A stretch of 64,000 bases of DNA from positions 167,815 through 231,814 of the forward strand of contig NZ_LZZW01000029.1 in the NCBI RefSeq assembly GCF_014170375.1, in the 5' to 3' direction. The notes beneath the pieces were generated by a model. The model was not told the DNA's origin, ran no database searches, and saw only the letters and a list, made by a program, of their open reading frames with translations. Origin of the DNA: Variovorax sp. UMC13 (GTDB lineage Bacteria > Pseudomonadota > Gammaproteobacteria > Burkholderiales > Burkholderiaceae_C). Positions 16,666 through 24,437 of the stretch are shown piece by piece. Positions within the stretch are counted from its first letter, which is position 1; each line of letters opens with the position of its first letter. The translations under genes were made by a program, and so were the position numbers.

Positions 16666-17439
16666 TCACTTCACCGAAACCGGCATGGCGCTGCAAGGCA
16701 TGGGCAGCGGGCCGGGCAGCGCGGCCACGGCCTTGGCGCGGTCGGGCACGGGCTGCAGCGCGAGCCAGGCCGCGACGGCGTTGATGTCGGCGGTGTCCAG
16801 CTTGCGGCCGACCTGGGCCATGCAGTCGGGCGCGAGCGCGTGGCGGTCGTCGGTGAGCCAGGCGCCGAGTTGCGAGGACAGGTAGAGCCGCGGCAGGCCG
16901 ACCAGCGCCGGGATGCCGGGCTGCACGCCGGTGAGCGCCGCGCCGTGGCACTGGGTGCAGGCGGGGATGCCGCGCGCCGCGTCGCCTTGCAGCGCCAGCG
17001 TCTTGCCGCGCGCCAGCGTCTCGGCCGAGGCGTCGCTGACGGGCGAGACCGCGGGGTAGGGCAGGTCGAGCCCGGCGAAGTAGGCGGCCATCTCGCGCAG
17101 GTAGTCGTCCGACAGGTGCTGCACCAGGTGGACCATGTCGGAGTTGAAGCGCCGGCCGTCGCGGAAGCTCACCAATTGATTGAACAGGTAGCCCTCGGGC
17201 TTGCCGGCCAGCCGCGGGAAGAAGGCCGCGTTGTTGCTCGCGCCTTCGCGGCCATGGCAGGCGATGCAGGCGGCCACGCGCTGCGCGATGGTGTCGGGGA
17301 CGGTGCGCGGTGCCGCCGCGGGTTCGGCCGCCGGGGCCAGCGTGGGGAGGACGCAGAGTGCGAGCAGGGCCAGCAGGCGGCGGGAGGAGTGCAGCAGCTT
17401 CAAATCGGGGCGCTTGTCGTCGTGATCGTGGGCCCGCAC
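16666..17439 (-). CDS. Di-haem cytochrome c
   Basis: A 257-residue periplasmic protein with a hydrophobic signal segment (about 20-37) and two haem motifs, CIACH at 58-62 and CTQCH at 161-165; this is the cytochrome c4-type two-domain layout. The N-terminus before the signal (MRAHDHDDKRPDLK) is long and charged, so the true start may be a little downstream. It lies 96 bp after the LrgB stop and 10 bp before the tri-haem cytochrome, making it a likely electron carrier to the oxidase encoded upstream. Confidence 0.86.
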   Translation of the reverse strand: MRAHDHDDKRPDLKLLHSSRRLLALLALCVLPTLAPAAEPAAAPRTVPDTIAQRVAACIACHGREGASNNAAFFPRLAGKPEGYLFNQLVSFRDGRRFNSDMVHLVQHLSDDYLREMAAYFAGLDLPYPAVSPVSDASAETLARGKTLALQGDAARGIPACTQCHGAALTGVQPGIPALVGLPRLYLSSQLGAWLTDDRHALAPDCMAQVGRKLDTADINAVAAWLALQPVPDRAKAVAALPGPLPMPCSAMPVSVK

Positions 17440-17508
17440 GCACTCGGGCGCGCGCGGGGACAGGGCCGATTGTCGGCGCTGGGTTCGGGGCCGAACAGCA
17501 TCAGTTGC

Positions 17509-17521
17509 GGTCGCTTCGACC
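17509..17521. promoter_or_regulatory. Small hairpin between lrgB and the di-haem cytochrome
   Basis: GGTCG / CGACC with a CTT loop in the 96-bp gap 17440-17535. There is no T-run. It may mark partial separation of the cytochrome genes from the oxidase/CidA-LrgB operon. Confidence 0.25.
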
Positions 17522-17535
17522 CTAGCAGTTGGGGC

Positions 17536-18270
17536 CTACAGCCAGCCGATGCACTGGAAACACACGACCGCCAGCGGCATCAGCAGCGCGGTCGCGATGC
17601 CGTTGAGCCCCATGGCCAGCGCGGCGAAGGCGCCGGTGCCCGGGTGCTCCTGCAGCTCGCGCGCCATGCCGATCGCATGGGCCGCGAGCCCGATCGCGAA
17701 GCCGCGCGCGGCCGGGTCGTGCACGCGCAGCAGGTCGAGCAGCGGGCGCGAGACGACCGTGCCGGCGACGCCCGTGAGCGCCACCGCCACCGCGGCCAGC
17801 GCCGGCAGCCCGCCGAAGCGTTCGGCCACCGGCATCGCGATCGGCATGGTGGCCGACTTGGGCGCCAGCGACATCAGCGTCTCGCGCGTGCCGCCCAGCG
17901 CCCAGGCCACGCCCACGGCCGAAGCGATGGCCGTGAGGGTGCCGATCGCCAAGGCGATGCACAGGGGCCGCCAGATGGCCTTGAGCCGGGCCCGGTGCCC
18001 GAACAGCGGCACCGCGAGCGCCACCGTGGCCGGGCCGACCAGCAGGGTCAGCAGCTGCGTGCCCTGCGCATAGACCGGGTAGGGCGTGCCGCTGAGCCAC
18101 AGCGCGCCGATCACCAGCGCGACCGCGGTGAACACAGGGAGCAGCAGAGGGTGGCCGCCGCTGCGGCGGTAGAGCCATTGCGCGACCAGGTAGGCCGCCA
18201 GCGTCAGGCCGATCCAGGGCAGCGGCGAAGCGGCGAGCCGGGCCCAGTCCTGGGGCGAGGTGGCGCTCAT
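17536..18270 (-). CDS. lrgB: LrgB/CidB family membrane protein
   Basis: A 244-residue polytopic protein of the LrgB family, partner of CidA/LrgA holin-like proteins. Family text: LLVGPATVALAVPLF, SLAPKSATMPIAMPVAERFGG (the PKS-x-T motif) and a Gly-rich GFAIGLAAHAIGMARE near the C-terminus. ATG at 18270 overlaps the cidA stop as ATGA (18267-18270). Members influence murein hydrolase export, cell lysis or small organic acid movement. Here it is the last gene of a seven-gene coupled run beginning with the oxidase subunits. Confidence 0.88.
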   Translation of the reverse strand: MSATSPQDWARLAASPLPWIGLTLAAYLVAQWLYRRSGGHPLLLPVFTAVALVIGALWLSGTPYPVYAQGTQLLTLLVGPATVALAVPLFGHRARLKAIWRPLCIALAIGTLTAIASAVGVAWALGGTRETLMSLAPKSATMPIAMPVAERFGGLPALAAVAVALTGVAGTVVSRPLLDLLRVHDPAARGFAIGLAAHAIGMARELQEHPGTGAFAALAMGLNGIATALLMPLAVVCFQCIGWL

Positions 18271-18620
18271 GCGTCGTCTGCCGGTCGGCGCCGCAGCAGC
18301 CATTGCAGCACCAGCGCGGTCACGGCCAGCGTGACGATCGCGCCCACCACGCAGGCCGCGAGAAAGGGCCGCCACTCGCGTGCCACGCGCTCGAAGTGCA
18401 GCATCACGCCGGCCACCGCGGGCACGAACAGCAGCATCATGTGCTGCAGCAGCGAGCCGGCGGTGCGCTCCAGCGCGGCCGGCACGTAGCCCATCACTGC
18501 CAACGCGGCGCAGAGCAGCAGCATGCCGACCAGTGCGCCGGGCAGCGGCAGGCCGAAGCCTGCGACCAGCATCTCGCCCAGCAGCTGCAGCCCGATCAGG
18601 GTCGCGAGGGCCTGGATCAT
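18267..18620 (-). CDS. cidA: CidA/LrgA family holin-like protein
   Basis: A 117-residue protein with four hydrophobic segments; GLPLPGALVGMLLLCAALAV and the following LFVPAVAGVMLH (about 60-71) are the conserved CidA/LrgA signature. It overlaps both neighbours: its ATG is embedded in the stop of the preceding CtaG-like gene and its stop in the lrgB start. This coupling to a terminal oxidase operon is unusual; elsewhere cidAB/lrgAB usually stand alone under their own regulator. Confidence 0.88.
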   Translation of the reverse strand: MIQALATLIGLQLLGEMLVAGFGLPLPGALVGMLLLCAALAVMGYVPAALERTAGSLLQHMMLLFVPAVAGVMLHFERVAREWRPFLAACVVGAIVTLAVTALVLQWLLRRRPADDA

Positions 18621-19222
18621 GGCGTGGCCGCCGCGGCCGAGGCGTCGTCGTCCTGCGCGAACACGCGCGACACGAAGGCCAGCTGCGCCAGCCACGCGAC
18701 CAGGCCGGCCGCGGCCCAGCACACCAGCGCGCGACCGGCCGCGGGCTGCTGATCGACCAGGTACACGGCGCACAGCTGCAGCGGCGCCTCCTGGTAGAGC
18801 AGGCCCGCGGCCAGCATCATCCAGAAGCCGTTGAGCACGAAGAAGGCCTGCAGCACCGTGCCCGCGCGCGGCCACGAGGCGGCGGCCCAGGCGCCTGCGG
18901 CCACCAGGCTCGTGACCTTGGCCAGCGCGATGCCCTCGTGCAGCACCGCCTGGTCCAGCGCGGCCGGCAGCATCCAGAAGCCGGTGGTGCACAGCGCGGC
19001 CAACAGGCCCGGCAGGCCGTGCGCGTTCCAGGCGGCGAAACCCGGCGAGCGCGCCGCGCCGCTGCACCGCGGCAGCGCGCAGCCCAGCAGGAACAGGGCC
19101 GGCAGCTCGAGCCCCATGTGCCGCGCCATCGTGTGCTCCAGCCAGGGATGGGCGGGCGCGAGCGCGGCGATCGCCAGCGCCGGGGCGCAGGCGATCAGCG
19201 TGCGACGCGTGGCGGGTGTCAT
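18617..19222 (-). CDS. Membrane protein, probably CtaG-like oxidase assembly factor
   Basis: A 201-residue protein with five or six hydrophobic segments. Two parts resemble the caa3-type CtaG family: HTMARHMGLELPALFLLG, as in 'H..qH..l....p.l..G', and the C-terminal stretch ending DQQPAAGRALV, close to the 'DQQ..G' that closes CtaG proteins. The family assists copper insertion into oxidases. Position between SCO and CidA, with overlapping start and stop codons on both sides, supports an oxidase-assembly role. The match is by eye and partial. Confidence 0.6.
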   Translation of the reverse strand: MTPATRRTLIACAPALAIAALAPAHPWLEHTMARHMGLELPALFLLGCALPRCSGAARSPGFAAWNAHGLPGLLAALCTTGFWMLPAALDQAVLHEGIALAKVTSLVAAGAWAAASWPRAGTVLQAFFVLNGFWMMLAAGLLYQEAPLQLCAVYLVDQQPAAGRALVCWAAAGLVAWLAQLAFVSRVFAQDDDASAAAATP

Positions 19223-19839
19223 GGTGTGCGCAACTGTGCGGCCAGCGCGAGGTCGGGCCGGTCGACGTCGTAGGCCTGGGCGAGCCGGCCCCGGCCGTCG
19301 ATCACGAACAGCGCCGCGTTGTGCGCGTAGCCGCCCAGGCCATCGGGCAGCACCACCACGCCGAACAGCGACAGCATGCGCGCCAGCTGGGCCGGATCGG
19401 CGACCGTGGCGAAGCGCCACAGCGCGGGGTCGGCGTCGAGCCGCCGCGCATGTGCCGCCAGCACCGCGGGCGTGTCGTTGGCGGGGTCGAAGCTCAGCGT
19501 GAGCAGGCGCATCTGCCCTGCGAGTCCGCGCGCCCGGATCTCCGACTGCAGCCAGGACTGGCCCGAGGCGCTGGTCAGGCACACGGTCTGGCAGCGCAGG
19601 TACTGCAGCGTCACGAAGGTGATCGGGGCGTTGGGGGCCGCGTAGTCGCTCAGTTGCAGGCCGCGGCCCGCGCCGTCGACCAGGGCGAGGCCGGGCAGCG
19701 CGCGCGGCGCCTGTTCGATGTCGGCGCGCCGCACGCCGTCGGAAGTCACGGCCGCGAAGCCGCGCGTCACGCCGGCGAAGGCGATGAGCGCCAGCGCCGC
19801 GACGGCCAGCGTGGCGAGCGTCGTGCGCGCGGCGCTCAT
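19219..19839 (-). CDS. SCO1/SenC-family copper chaperone
   Basis: A 206-residue thioredoxin-fold protein anchored by one N-terminal membrane segment (about 7-23). The copper ligands are present: Cys83 and Cys87 in CQTVC and His173 in YAHNAALFVID. SCO proteins deliver copper to, or reduce, oxidase metal sites in the periplasm. It overlaps the cytochrome c gene upstream and the CtaG-like gene downstream by 4 bp each, so it is built together with the oxidase. Confidence 0.88.
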   Translation of the reverse strand: MSAARTTLATLAVAALALIAFAGVTRGFAAVTSDGVRRADIEQAPRALPGLALVDGAGRGLQLSDYAAPNAPITFVTLQYLRCQTVCLTSASGQSWLQSEIRARGLAGQMRLLTLSFDPANDTPAVLAAHARRLDADPALWRFATVADPAQLARMLSLFGVVVLPDGLGGYAHNAALFVIDGRGRLAQAYDVDRPDLALAAQLRTP

Positions 19840-20447
19840 GGCGTGGCGTCCGCCTTGGCCAGGAAGTCCTGCAGTTGCTTCACGCCGTTCCATGGTTCGG
19901 TGCGGCTGGCCGACGCCGCGCGCGCGGCCTGCACCGCGTCGGCCGTGACCGGCAGGCTGTCGTTGCCCCATTCGCTGCGCACGAAGCTCAGCACGGCCGC
20001 GAGTTCGGCGTCGTTCATCTGCTCGCCGAAGGCCGGCATGGCGCCGTTGTAGGTGGTGCCCGCGACCTCGATCGGGCCGTTCAGGCCGTGCAGCAGGATC
20101 TGCACTGGCAGCGCGGGCGCTTCCTTGACCCAGGAGGCGCCCGCCAGCGGCGGGAACACGCCGGGCAGGCCCTGGCCATTGGCCTGGTGGCAGGCCTGGC
20201 ACTTGGCGACGAAGAGCTGGCGGCCATCGACCGCGCCGCCCGGCGCCGCGGCCGCGCCCTGCGCTAGCGTGGCCGGCTGGCGCTGGTCGCCCAGGCCGGC
20301 CAGGCCGTCGGGCCGCGCCATCACGATGTAGGCCAGCGCCCAGGCGATCAGCGCGCCGACCAGGGCCAGCACCACGTGCGGCACCGGGTTGTACTGCTCG
20401 TGCGGATCGTCGTGTTCGCTCTTACGGTTTTGCGGCGGCGGGGGCAT
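19836..20447 (-). CDS. Membrane-anchored mono-haem cytochrome c
   Basis: A 203-residue protein: charged N-terminus, membrane anchor at about 24-43, then one cytochrome domain with CQACH at 83-87 and the likely Met ligand in YNGAMPAFGEQM. The start at 20447 lies 26 bp inside the ccoO gene; an ATG 36 bp upstream would add a Pro/Arg-rich extension. It occupies the place where a cbb3 operon would have ccoP (normally di-haem), so it may replace CcoP. Overlaps SCO by ATGA. Confidence 0.82.
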   Translation of the reverse strand: MPPPPQNRKSEHDDPHEQYNPVPHVVLALVGALIAWALAYIVMARPDGLAGLGDQRQPATLAQGAAAAPGGAVDGRQLFVAKCQACHQANGQGLPGVFPPLAGASWVKEAPALPVQILLHGLNGPIEVAGTTYNGAMPAFGEQMNDAELAAVLSFVRSEWGNDSLPVTADAVQAARAASASRTEPWNGVKQLQDFLAKADATP

Positions 20448-21117
20448 CGGTCTTCTGTGCTTCGGTGGAGGGATCGGGCGCACCGGTGGCGCGTCCTGGT
20501 GGCAGCAGGCGGATCACCGCCTCGGCCTGGGCCGGCGTGAGCACCGGGTACTCGCGCTTCAGGCTCTGCAGGTAGGCCACGAGGTCGAGCGCCTCGGGCT
20601 TCGCCACCACGATCTCGCTGAGCGACACCGTGCCCGGCGGCAGCGTGACCACGCGTTCGCCCTTGGCCACGGTCTGCTCGTTCTTGATCTCGAACAGGAA
20701 GCGGTAGGCCGGCATGTTGCTGCCGGCCACATAGGCGCGCGGCTGGAACAGGTGGCCCAGGTGCCAGTCGGCGCTGGGCTGGCGCACGCCGATGTTGAAC
20801 AGGTCGGGCCCGGTGCGCATGGTGCCCAGCAGCGGCGGCGCGTCGTAGTGGTAGTCGCCGGCCACCGAGGCACGGCCCCAGCCGCGGCGCGCGTCGGCGA
20901 TGCCGGCGCCGGTGGTGCTGGGCTGCTGCGTGTGGCAGGCGATGCAGCCGTTGGCCATGTAGACCGCGCGGCCGCGCAGCTCCTGGCTGGTGTAGGGCTT
21001 CAGGGCCGGCGGCGCCGGGTCGTCCTTGAGCTGCAGGAAGGGCACCACGATCATGGCCGCGGTGGCGAGGGACAGCGTGACCATGGCCCCGCTGACGAGC
21101 TTGAGTTCGTTTTCCAT
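20422..21117 (-). CDS. ccoO: cbb3-type cytochrome c oxidase subunit II (CcoO-like)
   Basis: A 231-residue mono-haem cytochrome subunit: N-terminal membrane anchor (about 9-28), haem site CIACH at 58-62 preceded by GRAVYMANG, the CcoO-type stretch SVAGDYHYDAPPLLGTMRTG, and axial Met135 in SNMPAY. These match CcoO/FixO, although the DPxxxxR-type details are looser than in canonical proteins. The C-terminus carries a Pro/Ala-rich tail. It starts 8 bp after the ccoN stop and overlaps the next cytochrome gene. Confidence 0.88.
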   Translation of the reverse strand: MENELKLVSGAMVTLSLATAAMIVVPFLQLKDDPAPPALKPYTSQELRGRAVYMANGCIACHTQQPSTTGAGIADARRGWGRASVAGDYHYDAPPLLGTMRTGPDLFNIGVRQPSADWHLGHLFQPRAYVAGSNMPAYRFLFEIKNEQTVAKGERVVTLPPGTVSLSEIVVAKPEALDLVAYLQSLKREYPVLTPAQAEAVIRLLPPGRATGAPDPSTEAQKTDAPAAAKP

Positions 21118-21125
21118 CAGGGGCC

Positions 21126-22757
21126 TCAGGCGGTGGTGGCGGACGAGGCAAGGCGTTCGGCCGGGGCGAACACGCCCGAGCGCGCGGAGATCAGCAGCAC
21201 GTGCCAGGCGAAGACCAGGTGGCCCAGCGTCATCAGCGCGCCGCCGATCGAGCGGCCCTGCAGCCAGGGCAGCGTGACCGCCACCGCGTCCATGAAAGGC
21301 CGCGCGGGGTCGAGCAGGATCAGGCCCTGCAGCAGGCCGCCGATGCTCAGCGTCACCATGTAGACGGTGAAGCCCGCGACCACCAGCCAGAAGTGCAGGC
21401 CGATCAGCGCCGGCTGCGGCCAGCGCACGTCGAGGATGCGCGGCAGCGCGAAGTAGACGCCGCCGAAGATCACCATCGAGACGAAGCCGTACATGCCCAG
21501 GTGGGCGTGGGCCACGGTGAAGTGGGTGAAGTGCGTGACCGCGTTGAAGGAGCGCAGCGCCTGGAACGAGCCCTGCAGCGAGGCGCAGGTGTACATCACG
21601 GCGCCGAAGACGATGAAGCGCAGCACATGCGAATGCCGCAGCGCGCCGAAGTGGCCCTTGAGCGTGAGGTGCTGGTTGACCGAGAACGCGACCACCGGGA
21701 TCACCATCATCACGCTCTGCACGATCGACAGCGTGATCAGCCATTCGGGGATCGGCCCGCCGATCAGGTGGTGCGCGCCGACCTGGCCGTAGAAGAAGGC
21801 CAGCGTCCAGAAGCCCAGCAGCGAGAGGTTGTACGAACGCACCGGCCGGCCGATCACCTTGGGCAGGAAGTAGTAGACGCAGGCCAGCGACAGCGGCGTG
21901 TAGAACAGGCCCAGCACGTTGTGGCCGAACCACCAGTTCATGGTCGCCTGCTCGACGCCGAAGTGCACGCCGGGCACCTTGGCCACGATGTAGAGCGTGG
22001 GGAACCAGAACAGCGCCGCACCCATGTACCAGACCGACACGTAGAGGTGCTGCACCTGGCGGCGCTGCAGCATGAGCGCCATCGGCAGGCCGATCAGCAT
22101 GCCGCCGAGCGCGAACAGCGCGCCGATCTGCCAGGGAATCTCCAGCCATTCCATGCCGGCGTTGATGCCCACCGCCAGCCCGCCCAGGCCCGCGACCAGG
22201 CCGGCGTTCCACAGCAGCGTGCCCACGATCACCAGCCGGCCGCCCTGCAACTGCGTCTTGAGCAGCCGCGGCAGCATCCAGATCGCCAGGCCCAGCAGGC
22301 CCATCGGCGCCCAGCCGTAGGCCACGGCGTTGAGGTGCAGCGTGCGCAGCCGGCCGAAGCCGAGCCAGGCCTGATCGGTCAGCAGGTCGGGCCAGTGCAG
22401 TTTCAGCGAGCTCAGCAGGCCGGCCGCCGAGGCCACCACCAGCCAGACCGTGGCGCAGGCGATCAGCATGAAGGCCGGGAAGGAGCTCGAGCGGTCGGCC
22501 GCCTCGCGCGCGGCCAGCTCGGTGGGCGCCGGGCCGGCCACCTCGCCGGCGTGCGCCGCGACCACGCGCGTGAGCGCATGGTGCTGGTCGGCGCTGGCCG
22601 AGGGCTCTTCGGGCCGGCCGATCTCGCCGGGCGAGAAGATGGTGCGCGCGCCGCTGGCCTCGGCGTCGAACAGGCCCTTGCGCAGCGACCAGATGAAGCC
22701 GAACAGGCCGACGATGGAAAGAAGGAAGGTGGCCAGCAGCAGGGCGGTGGGGTTCAT
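21126..22757 (-). CDS. ccoN: cbb3-type oxidase subunit I (CcoN-like) with CcoS-like N-terminal extension
   Basis: A 543-residue haem-copper oxidase subunit. The core, from about residue 91, has the expected ligands: His141 in RTLHLNAVAYGW (low-spin haem), WWFGHNVLGLFYTP (copper B), AHHLIGGP (two His), RSYNLS (cross-linked Tyr position of CcoN) and HFTVAHAHLGMYG (haem ligands). Residues 1-47 are extra: a membrane helix followed by SLRKGLFDAEASGARTIFSP, which looks like the small maturation protein CcoS ('W..r.gqFDd...pa.rIL.dd'). Residues 48-90 form a linker. No ccoP, ccoQ or ccoGHIS cluster is seen. First gene of the respiratory operon. Confidence 0.88.
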   Translation of the reverse strand: MNPTALLLATFLLSIVGLFGFIWSLRKGLFDAEASGARTIFSPGEIGRPEEPSASADQHHALTRVVAAHAGEVAGPAPTELAAREAADRSSSFPAFMLIACATVWLVVASAAGLLSSLKLHWPDLLTDQAWLGFGRLRTLHLNAVAYGWAPMGLLGLAIWMLPRLLKTQLQGGRLVIVGTLLWNAGLVAGLGGLAVGINAGMEWLEIPWQIGALFALGGMLIGLPMALMLQRRQVQHLYVSVWYMGAALFWFPTLYIVAKVPGVHFGVEQATMNWWFGHNVLGLFYTPLSLACVYYFLPKVIGRPVRSYNLSLLGFWTLAFFYGQVGAHHLIGGPIPEWLITLSIVQSVMMVIPVVAFSVNQHLTLKGHFGALRHSHVLRFIVFGAVMYTCASLQGSFQALRSFNAVTHFTHFTVAHAHLGMYGFVSMVIFGGVYFALPRILDVRWPQPALIGLHFWLVVAGFTVYMVTLSIGGLLQGLILLDPARPFMDAVAVTLPWLQGRSIGGALMTLGHLVFAWHVLLISARSGVFAPAERLASSATTA

Positions 22758-22870
22758 GGGCACTCGTGGGGCAGCGTCGCCCCGTTCGCTGCGAAGGCGG
22801 CGGGCGGTGGCGAAGACGGAAGCCGATGCTAGGTCGAACGCATCAGTTGGAGAATCACCAGTTGACGTGT

Positions 22871-22974
22871 GAAAAACCGGATCAGAAGGAACGCGTGCGA
22901 GAGGAATACACTGGCGGCACCGAGTCGGCGCAGTTGCCTCAGCTGGCCGAATCATCCCAGAAAATACGGATCAG
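22871..22974 (+). promoter_or_regulatory. Two direct repeats upstream of the MocR-type gene
   Basis: GAAAAACCGGATCAG (22871-22885) and GAAAATACGGATCAG (22960-22974) agree at 13 of 15 positions, in the same orientation, 89 bp apart, in the 247-bp gap between ccoN (minus) and the GntR/MocR gene (plus, start 23005). MocR-type regulators are known to bind direct repeats near their own promoters, so these are candidate sites. Nothing else in 22758-23004 was recognised. Confidence 0.5.
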
Positions 22975-23004
22975 GCTTGCCGCCTGCTCCTTCCGGAGCC
23001 CTCC

Positions 23005-24432
23005 ATGAAGCGCTACGAGGCCCTGGCGGCCGATGTCGAGGAATCGATACGCAGCGGCGTGCTGCAACCCGGCGACCGCGTGCCCTCGGTGCGCCACACC
23101 ACCGCCAGCCGCGGCGTGAGCGCCTCGACGGTGTTCCAGGCCTACTACCTGCTCGAGGCGCGCGGCCTGATCCGGGCGCGCGAGCGCTCGGGCTACTACG
23201 TGGCCGCCGCCGGCGCCAAGGGCCGCCGCGTGCCGCCCGAGCCCGACCTGAGCTCGCAGCCGGCCGACGCCTCGATCGCGGTCGACGTGAGCGACCGCGT
23301 GTTCGAGATCCTCGAGGCCAGCAAGACGCGCGACGTGGTGCCCTTCGGCTCGGCATTCCTGAGCCCGCTGCTGTTCCCGCTGGCACGGCTGGGCCAGGCG
23401 CTGGCTTCGAGCGCGAAGACGCTCGACCCCTGGAGCACGGTCGACGACCTCACGCCCGGCAACGCCGCGCTGCGCCGCCAGATCGCGCTGCGCTACCTGG
23501 CCGACGGCCTCCACGTGCACCCCGATGAGATCGTGGTCACCAACGGCGCGCTGGAGGCGCTCAACCTGTGCCTGGCGGCGGTCACGCGGCCCGGCGATTC
23601 GGTGATCGTCGAGTCGCCCACCTTCTATGCGGCGCTCCAGGCGCTGGAGCGCATGGGCCTGCAGGCCATCGAGGTGCCCACGCATCCGCGCGAGGGCATC
23701 GACCTGGCGGCGCTGGCGCGCGCGATCGAGCGCCACAAGCCGCGCGCCTGCTGGCTCATGACCACCTTCCAGAATCCGCTGGGCAGCCTGATGCCCGAGG
23801 CCAAGAAGAAGGCGCTGGTGGCGCTGCTCGCCGAGCACGAGATCCCGCTGATCGAGGACGACGTCTACGCCGAGCTCTACTTCGGCGACAAGCGCCCGCT
23901 GCCGGCCAAGGCCTTCGACACGCAGGGGCTGGTGATGCACTGCGGCTCGTTCTCCAAGTGCCTGGCGCCGGGCTACCGCATCGGCTGGGCCGCGCCCGGG
24001 CGCCACGCCAAGGCCGTGGGCCGGCTCAAGCTCACGACCACGCTGGGCGCCTCGGCGCCCGCGCAGGCCGCGCTCGCGACCTACCTCGAACACGGTGGCT
24101 TCGACAAGCACCTGCGCAAGCTGCGCCAGACCCTGGCCGGGCAGCAGGCGCCGCTGGCGGAGGCGGTGGCGCGGCACTTCCCGGCCGGCACCCGCGCCAC
24201 GCGGCCGGCCGGCGGCTACTTCCTCTGGGTCGAGCTGCCCGAGGGCGTCGACGCGATCGAGATCCACCGCCGCGCGCTGGCGCTGGGCATCAGCGTGGCG
24301 CCCGGCCCGATCTTCTCGGCCAGCCGGGCCTTTGCGAACTGCCTGCGGCTCAACTACGGCCACGCCTGGGATGCGCGCGCCGAGGAGGCGGTGGTCACGC
24401 TGGGCCGGCTGGTGGCGGCCTCGCTAAAGTGA
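23005..24432 (+). CDS. MocR-type regulator: GntR HTH fused to class I aminotransferase
   Basis: A 475-residue fusion: GntR winged helix at about 1-70 (GDRVPSVRHTTASRGVSAST as the helix-turn-helix), linker, then a fold-type I aminotransferase domain. The PLP-binding Lys318 is in SFSKCLAPGYRIGW; the cofactor-binding Asp is in LIEDDVYAELYF and the substrate Arg in LRLNYG. GGAG at 22994-22997 precedes the ATG by 7 bp. MocR proteins regulate amino-acid, vitamin B6 or taurine/GABA genes; here the target may be the downstream DUF1345 gene or the gene itself. Confidence 0.9.
   Translation: MKRYEALAADVEESIRSGVLQPGDRVPSVRHTTASRGVSASTVFQAYYLLEARGLIRARERSGYYVAAAGAKGRRVPPEPDLSSQPADASIAVDVSDRVFEILEASKTRDVVPFGSAFLSPLLFPLARLGQALASSAKTLDPWSTVDDLTPGNAALRRQIALRYLADGLHVHPDEIVVTNGALEALNLCLAAVTRPGDSVIVESPTFYAALQALERMGLQAIEVPTHPREGIDLAALARAIERHKPRACWLMTTFQNPLGSLMPEAKKKALVALLAEHEIPLIEDDVYAELYFGDKRPLPAKAFDTQGLVMHCGSFSKCLAPGYRIGWAAPGRHAKAVGRLKLTTTLGASAPAQAALATYLEHGGFDKHLRKLRQTLAGQQAPLAEAVARHFPAGTRATRPAGGYFLWVELPEGVDAIEIHRRALALGISVAPGPIFSASRAFANCLRLNYGHAWDARAEEAVVTLGRLVAASLK
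24425..24430 (+). promoter_or_regulatory. -10-like hexamer TAAAGT, possible leaderless start
   Basis: TAAAGT lies across the end of the MocR gene and ends 7 bp before the ATG at 24438. No Shine-Dalgarno sequence precedes that ATG. No clear -35 box is seen. Confidence 0.3.
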
Positions 24433-24437
24433 GCGCC

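Noticed and set aside
19892..20447. Calling the mono-haem cytochrome CcoP
   Set aside because: CcoP has two haem motifs; only one CxxCH is present and the length is shorter.
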